Origin: CAZOEL01 sp964578835
GTDB lineage: Bacteria; Desulfobacterota; Syntrophobacteria; Syntrophobacterales; Syntrophobacteraceae
Reading direction: 5' to 3'
NCBI GenBank assembly: GCA_964578835.1
Contig: CAZOEL010000095.1
Coordinates: 1-22,352, forward strand
Length of the DNA stretch: 22,352 nt
Position 1 is the stretch's first letter. Each line of letters begins with the position of its first letter. The notes beneath the pieces are model-generated. The model did not search any database. It was not told the origin of the DNA and worked only from the letters and a program-made list of their open reading frames with translations. Of the stretch, positions 1 to 6,290 are shown piece after piece. The translations under genes were made by a program, and so were the position numbers.

Positions 1-201
1 TACCCCGGGCTGATTTATCAAACCCCTTCGGGGTAGAAAAACTTGAACATCGAGTCTTAGTAAAAGATTAGTTGCTAATCTAATGGCAGTCAATGAATGT
101 GCAAGCGCACGCCTGAAATGGAAGGTTTATAGTGAACGAGAGATGAGGTGATGCTGTCTCGTACGGAACCTTATATACCGTCCAGTCTATGACGACTCGA
201 A
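1..201. other. Non-coding region with a run of hairpins
   Basis: I see no gene here, but the DNA is rich in short inverted repeats. ACCCC/GGGGT (22-26 with 30-34) competes with TACCCC at 1-6. GATTAG/CTAATC pairs 66-71 with 75-80. GTGC/GCAC pairs 99-102 with 107-110. AAGGTT at 122-127 pairs with AACCTT at 167-172 and encloses a second stem, ACGAGA 136-141 with TCTCGT 157-162. The nested pairing suggests a folded RNA. It could be a piece of a group II intron or another structured RNA, but I cannot name a family. The strand is not determined. Confidence 0.35.
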
Positions 202-232
202 AGATAAAGCTCCCAAAGCGGGAGCTTTATCT
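202..232. terminator. Strong hairpin, probable terminator after the lon-like gene
   Basis: A perfect 13-bp stem (202-214 with 220-232) surrounds a 5-nt loop. Read on the minus strand, it lies about 60 nt past the stop codon of the Lon-like gene, and the 3' arm ends in a U-rich stretch (GCTTTATCT then TTCG). It could work in both directions. No long pure T run follows on either side, so efficiency is uncertain. Confidence 0.65.
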
Positions 233-291
233 CATGTTCACACTCAGAGCCGGCGGCTCAAGCGCTGAGCTATGTCGCGCCGTCGGCTCTT

Positions 292-2766
292 CTAGCGCCC
301 GCAGCCACACCCGCCGGCCGGCTCATCATCCGAAGCTTTCTTGCCGTTTTCCATTCCCTTGCCGTACTCTCGAACAATGTCCGAAATCTCGCGCAACCGA
401 TCGTCGACTTTGCGGAAAATGGAGCCCTCGGGATACGTTCCATCGGGCTGAAGCTCGCCCGCCTCAACTCCAGTCAGGATCTCGATGCCTTCTTCGATGG
501 TCGACACCGCCCAGATATGGAATTTTCCATCCTTTACAGCCTCAACCACTTCTTTATCCAGCATGAGGTTGCGCACGTTTTTGGTCGGGATCATCACTCC
601 CTGTTTTCCCGTGAGCCCTTTATATTTGCAGATATCAAAGAAGCCTTTGATCTTGTGATTGACGCCGCCAATGGGTTGAATCTCACCTTTCTGGCTCACC
701 GACCCCGTCACAGCAATTCCCTGGAAAATAGGCGTCTTGGAAATGGCGCTGAGAAGAACGTAAAGCTCGGTGCTGGATGCGCTGTCGCCCTCAACCATCC
801 CATAGCTTTGCTCAAAAGAAAGGGATGCGCTGAGAGAAATCGGCTTGTTGTGCGCGAAGCGCTCCTTGAGGAAGCTTTGAAGGGTGAGAAGTCCCTTCGT
901 ATGGATATTGCCGCTCATCTTGGATTCGCGATCGATGGAAACTGCGCCTTCGCGCCCCACGGATACGATTGCCGTGATTCTGCTGGGCTTTCCAAATTCA
1001 TGGTCTCCCACCATCAGCACGGAAAGCCCGTTGACCTGCCCCACCTTGTAGCCATCCGTCTCGACCCAGAAGATGTCTTTCTCGGTCATCTCCTTCACCC
1101 GCTCCTCAATGAGGTTCGAGCGATAGATGCGCTTCTGAATGGCTTCCTCCACATGCTTATCCTGAATGAGATCCGAGGCGTCGAGGCCGGCGAAGTAGTT
1201 GGATTCCTTGAGGAGAGAACCGATATCGCCGAGCTCCAGGGTGAGCTTTTCCCGATCGTCAGTGACTTCCATGCTGTATTCGATAATCCTCGCCACCCCT
1301 GTTTTATCCAGATGCCTCAACTTATTTTCAGTGCAGTAACGACTCATCATCCGGGCCAGCTGGATCACGGAATCTTCCTTTCGATCCGTCTGGTTGTCCA
1401 TGTGAGCCTTCACTTTGAAGAGCTTCTGGAATCGGTCGTCATAGCTGTAGAGGAGCTGATAAATATAGTGGTCCCCCGTGAGGACGATCTTCACATCGAG
1501 CGGAATGGGCTCAGGACGGATGGTGCGGGTGCTGAAAATGCCGTACAGCTCTCCTAAATCCTCGATCTTGATCTCTTTGTCGCGCAAGGCTCTTTTCAAG
1601 GCTTCATAAGAGACGTACCATCTGAGCAGATCGAGAGCCTTCATGACAAGATATCCGCCGTTTGCCTTATGAAGCGCGCCGGGCTTGATCATGGTGTGAT
1701 CCGTGAACAAGGCTCCAAACCATGCCTGCCTTTCGATCGACCCGAAGATATTGGGGTAAGCCGGGTTCGATTCTATTACAACCGGCGCGCCCTGCGTCTC
1801 CGAATTGTCGATGAGGACGTTGACTTCGTATTTGCGAAACGTGGCTTCTCGGGGAGGCATCGGGAAGGGCGCCCCCTGTTGTTGCTGTTGTTGCTGCGCG
1901 TCCGGTTTTTTCTTGAAATCGTCTATGTTTTCCAGGATGTCTTCCTGGACCATTTTTAGATACTCGAGAACATGCTCTTCTTCCTTATATTTGTCTTCGT
2001 AGGTGTCCATGAGCTGGCCCACCACGAAAAGGGCGATTTCATTATCGAGCTTGCTGTGCTTTTCTTTAAATTCCTCTTCGGCTTCACGGATGTGCTTTAT
2101 GGCGTCCTTCATCTTTTCATGAAGCTCGTCGCTTTTCTCTCTCAGAACTTTTCTTTCTTCTTCTTCCAGGTGGCGGAGATCCTCTTGAGTCATCGGCTCG
2201 CCTTCTTTGTTGGCGGGAATGATGACCATGCCGACCTGTGAGAACTGAAGGATAAAGCCTTCCTCCTTCGCCAGCACGGAGAGCGCGTCGATGATCTCGC
2301 GGCGGCGCTTTTCAAAGGATTGATGCACTTCGCTTTCCTTGGCGCGGTAATCGTCGCTGTCGAAGACTTCTGGAATCTTGGACAAAAGCGTTTGTATGAA
2401 CTCCTGCATATCCTTTTTCAGCACTTTGCCGCGTCCGGCGGAAATATTCAGGCTCTTGGGCTTGTCCGTTTCCTTGAAGTTATAAACATAGCACCAGTCG
2501 GGAGGCGTGGGCTCCTTTAGCGCCTGCTCCTCTATGAAGGTCCTGGCGGTATATGTGAGACCGGCTTTGGCGGGACCCGCAACAAAGATGTTGTAGCCCC
2601 TCTCCTTCATTCCCATGCCGAACTTGATGGCGTCTATGGCTCGTTCCTGCCCTACGATCTTCTCCTGCGGCTCTTCAAGAGAAGACGTATCCACAAAAGG
2701 CAGCGTGTCTGGGTCAATTCTGGCGCGCAATTCGCTGACGGGCAGCTCCGGATGTGCTTTGGTCAT
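292..2766 (-). CDS. Lon-family (S16) protease with degenerate AAA+ motifs
   Basis: This 824-aa protein has the layout of the LonB/LonC-like family: an N-terminal AAA-like part, a long charged helical insert (about 185-285, probably coiled coil), and a C-terminal Lon protease domain. The Ser-Lys catalytic pair is visible: Ser662 in GDSAS and Lys705 in GGVNHKIKGF. The expected Walker A (GxxGxGKT) reads GPAKAGLT at 64-71, and the Walker B area reads GGYLVMKALDLL at 370-381 without the usual Asp. ATP hydrolysis may therefore be lost, as in described ATP-independent LonC proteins; that is inference. A run of seven Gln lies at 291-297, and the C-terminus is GGCGCGR with two Cys. The ATG follows a good AAGGAGGG ribosome site. 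It is the last gene of a minus-strand cluster behind khpA. Confidence 0.9.
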   Translation of the reverse strand: MTKAHPELPVSELRARIDPDTLPFVDTSSLEEPQEKIVGQERAIDAIKFGMGMKERGYNIFVAGPAKAGLTYTARTFIEEQALKEPTPPDWCYVYNFKETDKPKSLNISAGRGKVLKKDMQEFIQTLLSKIPEVFDSDDYRAKESEVHQSFEKRRREIIDALSVLAKEEGFILQFSQVGMVIIPANKEGEPMTQEDLRHLEEEERKVLREKSDELHEKMKDAIKHIREAEEEFKEKHSKLDNEIALFVVGQLMDTYEDKYKEEEHVLEYLKMVQEDILENIDDFKKKPDAQQQQQQQGAPFPMPPREATFRKYEVNVLIDNSETQGAPVVIESNPAYPNIFGSIERQAWFGALFTDHTMIKPGALHKANGGYLVMKALDLLRWYVSYEALKRALRDKEIKIEDLGELYGIFSTRTIRPEPIPLDVKIVLTGDHYIYQLLYSYDDRFQKLFKVKAHMDNQTDRKEDSVIQLARMMSRYCTENKLRHLDKTGVARIIEYSMEVTDDREKLTLELGDIGSLLKESNYFAGLDASDLIQDKHVEEAIQKRIYRSNLIEERVKEMTEKDIFWVETDGYKVGQVNGLSVLMVGDHEFGKPSRITAIVSVGREGAVSIDRESKMSGNIHTKGLLTLQSFLKERFAHNKPISLSASLSFEQSYGMVEGDSASSTELYVLLSAISKTPIFQGIAVTGSVSQKGEIQPIGGVNHKIKGFFDICKYKGLTGKQGVMIPTKNVRNLMLDKEVVEAVKDGKFHIWAVSTIEEGIEILTGVEAGELQPDGTYPEGSIFRKVDDRLREISDIVREYGKGMENGKKASDDEPAGGCGCGR
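1876..1896 (-). repeat. Short trinucleotide-type repeat coding for seven glutamines
   Basis: On the plus strand the unit CTGTTGTTG occurs twice, followed by CTG. It encodes residues 291-297 (all Gln) of the Lon-like protein, in the linker after the coiled-coil insert. Mixed CAG/CAA codons make it less slippery than a pure repeat. Length may differ between relatives. Confidence 0.8.
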
Positions 2767-2843
2767 AATTTCTTTCCCTCCTTGTTCAATGGCTATTCCA
2801 TAAGGCGATGGCCTCGAAAAGAGGCGGATCGATTGTTCCTGCG

Positions 2844-3095
2844 TCAGGCGCCGGGTATTTTGTCTCCGCTCGTTACGTCCAGCTTGGCCCGTTTCCTGTG
2901 ACTGGAAGCGGCCGCCTGGACAACTGTGCGGATAGCATTGATCGTATTGCCGTTCTTACCGATTATTCTGCCAACATCATCAGAGGCTATCTTCAATTCC
3001 ATGAAGATTGTGTCTTCATTTTCCTGTTCGTCCAGAAAGACTTCCTCCGGATGAGCAGCCAGAGATTTGACGAGGTATTCCACAAGCTCTCTCAT
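2844..3095 (-). CDS. khpA: KhpA-type KH-domain RNA-binding protein
   Basis: This 83-aa protein consists of one KH domain. The RNA-contacting GxxG loop is seen in GRIIGKNGNTINAIRTVV (about residues 42-59). Length and the N-terminal pattern MRELVEYLVKSLAAHPEEV match the KhpA (YlqC) family, which in other bacteria pairs with KhpB and influences cell division and small-RNA function. In many genomes khpA lies between rpsP and rimM; here it sits between a MTH1187-family gene (20 nt upstream) and a Lon-like gene (77 nt downstream). An AGGATGGGAGA purine stretch precedes the ATG. The last residues (SGDKIPGA) extend slightly past the usual end. Confidence 0.9.
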   Translation of the reverse strand: MRELVEYLVKSLAAHPEEVFLDEQENEDTIFMELKIASDDVGRIIGKNGNTINAIRTVVQAAASSHRKRAKLDVTSGDKIPGA

Positions 3096-3115
3096 TTCCG
3101 TCTCCCATCCTTTCT

Positions 3116-3427
3116 CTATTTCTTTTCTTCCTGCAGTTTTTGCAGAACCGAGCGTACTTTCTGCTCGGGTGTTCCCACTTTGTCTCGACGATCATCGATC
3201 TTAATGCTTGTCAGCACGCGTTTGACGCCCGAGCTGAAGCAGCTCTCGTGCATCTTTCTCAATACCTTCCATATTTCGTCCAGATCTCCGGAAACGATGG
3301 CGCCCATTGCGGTGAGCTCGTATTCGAGAGAGCTCTCCTTGAGAACGCGGATAGCCTGAGCGACATATCCGCTGAGACTTGTTCCCTCAACGCCAATGGG
3401 AACTACGCTAATCTGTACGACTGCCAT
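3116..3427 (-). CDS. MTH1187/YkoF-like thiamine-binding family protein (DUF77)
   Basis: A 103-aa protein starting MAVVQISVVPIGVEGTSLSG, which is the typical start of the MTH1187 (DUF77) family, small ferredoxin-like-fold proteins that form tetramers and are thought to bind thiamine or its precursors. The motif EYELTAMGAIVSGDLDEIW is also typical. A longer reading frame exists, but I chose ATG at 3427 because AAGGAG lies 7 nt before it and because homologues begin at MxxVxISVVPIG. The ATG overlaps the TAA of the damaged upstream gene (TAATG), which suggests the two were once translationally coupled. khpA follows after 20 nt. Its cellular role is not proven for bacteria. Confidence 0.88.
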   Translation of the reverse strand: MAVVQISVVPIGVEGTSLSGYVAQAIRVLKESSLEYELTAMGAIVSGDLDEIWKVLRKMHESCFSSGVKRVLTSIKIDDRRDKVGTPEQKVRSVLQKLQEEKK

Positions 3428-3830
3428 TATTTGTCTCCTTGTCGGGACCGCCCGCGCGGGATACATCGGGAGAGTCCTTCCAGCGTTTTTGCGACATCCT
3501 CTTCTATGAGCATTTGCGCCTTGCATGCTTCAATATCTGACAAATGGCGGGATCCATGCCGCCCGGTGTGAAATCCCCCAAAGGGCTATGAAGCGTTATG
3601 CGGCATTCGGCTTCTTGCAGTTGCTCGGCAGCAGCCTTCAATGTGAAGGAGCGCAGAACTGAATCCAGCTGGTCACCGCTGAATCGGATTCCAACATTTG
3701 TCCGCAACCCCGAAACCTGCTCGTCGTAAATAGGAAAGCGCTCCCACGGCATGCTGATATGAATGCGCTCGATCTCCCCCTTAGCCGCATCGCTGAGCTC
3801 AAACGCTGCTCTTCTATTGATCTCGCTCAA
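3427..3830 (-). pseudogene. Broken TIM-barrel (sugar-phosphate isomerase/AP-endonuclease-like) gene
   Basis: The first frame, from a TTG at 3830 to a stop at 3504, gives 108 aa. It resembles the N-terminal third of AP-endonuclease-2-like TIM-barrel proteins (family members include the CbiR cobamide phosphodiesterase): IHISMPWERF, NVGIRFSGDQLD, TLHSPLGDFTPGGMDP. Intact members are roughly 250-280 aa. After about position 3540 the likely coding frame changes: another minus frame reads SDIEACKAQMLIEEDVAKTLEGL and ends at TAA 3427-3429, overlapping the next ATG by one base. I infer an internal deletion that fused N- and C-terminal remnants out of frame. The true start is uncertain; an internal site may give a protein beginning near IHISMPW. 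An assembly error is possible. Confidence 0.6.
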
Positions 3831-4149
3831 AAAAATCCCCTATATACTCACCATTAGCTCAAAGCATGTCAATACAGCGGATATTATCTTATTAGCATAT
3901 AGCTTATATTTACACCACCATACGATTCATGTTCCGCATGGATAAAAGGAGAAAGCTATTCTGCCCGCTTCAGGGAGGCGGCTTTACGGAATTGACGCTG
4001 ATGACGGCGTCTGATAAAGACTTGGCGAGGAGGCGGGTTGGCATTGCTGAGACCGCGAACGTCCAGCGGCTTATTTTATATGGGAATGCAATGACTTGAA
4101 GCGAATTTCGATCAAGCATTGTGGATAATCACACATAGCAAAAGGGTAG
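3831..4149. other. AT-rich divergent intergenic region
   Basis: This gap separates the minus-strand cluster from the plus-strand 113-aa gene. On the minus strand a perfect TTGACA (3872-3867) precedes TATATA (3846-3841), but with a 20-nt spacer, so it is a weak promoter candidate. On the plus strand GATAAT (4124-4129) is a possible -10 for the downstream gene. A 53-codon open frame (3938-4099, ATG to TGA) has no ribosome site and no recognisable protein. The stretch 3880-3915 is notably AT-rich. I see nothing else that can be named. Confidence 0.4.
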
Positions 4150-4491
4150 ATGCTTGAAATGAAACAATATGTCATCGATCAACTGCGTGAGGTCGACTAC
4201 GAGCAGATAGCGGATTATCTCGACAAGAATGCGGAAAAAACGATTCTAGAGGGAATCTACTGGGTGAACCTTCCTCAGGATCTCTACACTGTCATCCAAA
4301 GCGAACATGCTCAATGCCATCCTTTCTACTTTGCTGTAAATCTTACGCTCAGGCATGTTGCGTTTGAACTGCTTATTCGGAGTCGCCAGATAATTCGCTG
4401 CAGTTGCATAGGGTACGCCACCCCCAAGCAGCGGGAATTCATCTTGGCCTTTGCCGACAATATGTTGAGTCAGCTCGATATAAGCTTGTAG
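4150..4491 (+). CDS. Unrecognised 113-aa protein
   Basis: I do not recognise this family. The frame is well formed, with balanced codons and a mixed acidic/hydrophobic sequence. It has a helical N-terminus (MLEMKQYVIDQLREVDYEQIADYLDKNAE), a centre rich in aromatic residues (EGIYWVNLPQDLY, CHPFYFAVNL) and a basic stretch with two Cys (RSRQIIRCSCIGYATPKQ). No signal peptide or membrane helix is evident, so it is probably cytosolic. ATG at 4150 has only AAAGGG nearby; ATG at 4159 is an alternative. It stands alone, converging on aroC across a shared hairpin. Confidence 0.65.
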   Translation: MLEMKQYVIDQLREVDYEQIADYLDKNAEKTILEGIYWVNLPQDLYTVIQSEHAQCHPFYFAVNLTLRHVAFELLIRSRQIIRCSCIGYATPKQREFILAFADNMLSQLDISL

Positions 4492-4494
4492 GAG

Positions 4495-4528
4495 AAGCCG
4501 CCGATCGGATTTCGCGATTCGGCGGCTT
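4495..4528. terminator. Bidirectional terminator between convergent genes
   Basis: AAGCCGCCGA (4495-4504) pairs perfectly with TCGGCGGCTT (4519-4528) around a 14-nt loop. It starts 4 nt after the stop of the 113-aa gene and lies 18 nt past the stop of aroC, so it can serve both. The T tracts on both sides are short. Confidence 0.7.
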
Positions 4529-4545
4529 TGTCCAGAGAGTGGATT

Positions 4546-5601
4546 CTAGAGCTTCCTTTCGGGAAATGGGTGCAGCATGAAATCTGCCAGAACCAGAAGC
4601 GTCATGGCTTCACAGACCGGCACTATCCTCGGGATTGCGGATATGTCGTGCCGGCCTTTGATCTGAATGGTCGTAGGCGTTCCTTCCGCGGTAATGGTCT
4701 GCTGTGGCTTCGAGATGGACGGAATGGGCTTGACGGCCGCTCTCGCAACGATTTCCATGCCGGTTGAAATCCCTCCCAGGGTTCCTCCCGCATGGTTGCT
4801 CGAATAACCCTCGGGCGTAATCGGATCGTTGTTTTCGCTCCCCAGCATCGAAGCGGCGGCAAAGCCGGCGCCTATCTCGACGCCTTTGACCGCCCCGATG
4901 GACATGAGCGCTCCCGCCAGCCGAGCGTCCAGCTTGTCGAATACCGGTTCGCCGAGGCCCGGCGGGCAGCCCTGCGCGCGGACTTCGACGATTCCACCTA
5001 GAGTGTCGCCCATGCTTCGCACCTCCTTGATGCGTTCTTCCATTGCGACTGCGGCTTCCGCGTCGGGGCAGAAGAGGGGGTTTCGCTCAATCTCTTCAAA
5101 ATCCAAACTTCGGCAACAGACCCCGCCAAGGGCGACGGTATAAGCCTGGACAGAAATATTGCGCTCCTTTAGAAACTTTCGGGCTACGGCCCCGGCAGCA
5201 ACTCGAGCTGCCGTCTCCCGGCCCGAGCTTCTGCCGCCTCCTCTCCAGTCCCTTAATCCGTATTTCTGATCGTAGGTGCGGTCAGCGTGCCCGGGACGGT
5301 AAAGACGGGCGATTTCATCGTAATCGCGGCTCCTGACATCACGGTTGAATATGACGAGGCTTATCGGCGTTCCGGTGGTAACCCCGTTGAAAACTCCCGA
5401 AAGAATCTCGACGCGGTCCGGTTCGCGACGCGGGGTTGTGAGCGCCTTGCCGGGCTTCCGTTTCTCGAGGTCGGCTTGAATGTCTTGCTCTGAGAGCGAA
5501 ATCCCGGGAGGACATCCGTCGATAACGACTCCCAAGGCTGGGCCGTGGGATTCTCCCCAAGTAGTGATTCTGAAAAGTCGTCCGAAGCTGTTCCCGGACA
5601 T
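4546..5601 (-). CDS. aroC: Chorismate synthase
   Basis: This 351-aa protein catalyses the last step of the shikimate pathway, conversion of 5-enolpyruvylshikimate-3-phosphate to chorismate, using reduced FMN. Signature regions are intact: GESHGPALGVVIDGCPPG (16-33, His19), SRDYDEIARLYRPGHADRTY (91-110, His105), the Arg/Gly-rich segment RGGGRSSGRETAARVAAGAVARKFL (from about 120), and the C-terminal GRHDISAIPRIVPVCEAMTLLVLADFML. The length is normal for the short bacterial type. AGGAG precedes the ATG at 5601 with good spacing. It is a single-gene unit, with no other aro gene nearby. Confidence 0.97.
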   Translation of the reverse strand: MSGNSFGRLFRITTWGESHGPALGVVIDGCPPGISLSEQDIQADLEKRKPGKALTTPRREPDRVEILSGVFNGVTTGTPISLVIFNRDVRSRDYDEIARLYRPGHADRTYDQKYGLRDWRGGGRSSGRETAARVAAGAVARKFLKERNISVQAYTVALGGVCCRSLDFEEIERNPLFCPDAEAAVAMEERIKEVRSMGDTLGGIVEVRAQGCPPGLGEPVFDKLDARLAGALMSIGAVKGVEIGAGFAAASMLGSENNDPITPEGYSSNHAGGTLGGISTGMEIVARAAVKPIPSISKPQQTITAEGTPTTIQIKGRHDISAIPRIVPVCEAMTLLVLADFMLHPFPERKL

Positions 5602-5975
5602 CTTGCGTCTCCTCTCCTCTAAATGAAAGATTTATCATACTCAGAATTTGGGGCGCCGTAACCGAAAAGGCCGGTTGGGACATAACGGGAGCATAAACCG
5701 ATAGCTTCGAAATGAAATTCACCCCCGGGGAGCCTGGCGTAACCGCATCAATTAATCGAGCAAAGCCGGTGTCGAATGCGCTCAGTTTCTGCTATAATGC
5801 ATAGTCGACATCATCAGTTACGTTCGGAGCGCAATTATTATAAACTCCTTGTTAATGCACCAGCTGTGGTTGCTTGACAGTTTTAGAGAAGAAGTTATTC
5901 TAGAATTATGAAAAGATCAAGCAGTCGTAGCATGCGACAGGGTAGCAGCAGCATTTCAAGAGGGAGGGAGCGGGG
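5602..5975. other. Divergent promoter region between aroC and clpS
   Basis: No gene is supported here. On the minus side TATGAT (5639-5634) is a plausible -10 for aroC, with a poor -35 (GTTACG, 5662-5657). On the plus side a good promoter at 5874-5901 faces clpS. An AACCG/CGGTT hairpin lies near 5660-5677. An arginine-rich open frame from 5908 runs into clpS and looks like chance. Confidence 0.5.
5874..5901 (+). promoter_or_regulatory. Sigma-70 type promoter of clpS-clpA-aat
   Basis: A perfect -35 TTGACA (5874-5879) and a -10 TATTCT (5896-5901, 4 of 6 matches) are 16 nt apart. Transcription would begin near 5908, leaving a leader of about 70 nt before clpS. No heat-shock (sigma-32) type motif was seen. 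Confidence 0.6.
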
Positions 5976-6290
5976 ATGGCAGAGCATCACCCGGATTTTC
6001 GGGAGGAAATCGAGAGCGGCGTCGAAGAGGTTCTTGAGGAGCCCCCGATGTATAGAGTGCTACTCCATAATGACGATTATACAACCATGGAGTTTGTCGT
6101 AGAAATCCTTCAAAAAGTGTTTCACAAGTCCCCCGCTGAGGCCACTCGTATAATGCTGCTTGTTCATAAAAGCGGGAGCGGAGTTTGTGGTGTGTATACG
6201 GCTGAAGTGGCCGAAACAAAAGTTGAAATGGTACACCATCTAGCGCGGGAAAGTGGTTTTCCACTTCAATGCAGCATGGAAGAAACATAG
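5976..6290 (+). CDS. clpS: ClpS, adaptor for ClpA (N-degron recognition)
   Basis: This 104-aa protein binds substrates with destabilising N-terminal residues (Leu, Phe, Tyr, Trp) and delivers them to ClpA. The family core is clear: YRVLLHNDDYTTMEFVVEIL, with Asn32 and Asp33 in the residue-binding pocket, and HKSGSGVCGVYTAEVAETKV, with His64. These correspond to E. coli Asn34, Asp35 and His66. The N-terminal 25 residues are acidic and flexible, as expected for the arm that contacts ClpA. GGAGGGAG stands before the ATG. The stop codon directly touches the clpA start. Confidence 0.97.
   Translation: MAEHHPDFREEIESGVEEVLEEPPMYRVLLHNDDYTTMEFVVEILQKVFHKSPAEATRIMLLVHKSGSGVCGVYTAEVAETKVEMVHHLARESGFPLQCSMEET

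Noticed and set aside
517..1557. Long plus-strand frame of 346 codons opposite the Lon-like gene
   Set aside because: It is antisense to clearly conserved Lon protease sequence and has no recognisable domain; a mirror of the real frame.
2811..2825. Hairpin GCCTC-GAAAA-GAGGC between khpA and the Lon-like gene
   Set aside because: The stem is only 5 bp with no T run, too weak to call a terminator.
4030..4060. Possible sigma-54 site around TTGGCATTGC
   Set aside because: The GG and GC elements are not 10 bases apart, so the spacing does not fit.
3840..4149. Riboswitch before the 113-aa gene
   Set aside because: I looked for cobalamin and molybdenum-cofactor motifs and found none.
5908..6102. 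Arginine/serine-rich frame just after the clp promoter
   Set aside because: It runs into clpS in another frame, has no ribosome site and shows low-complexity content typical of a shadow frame.
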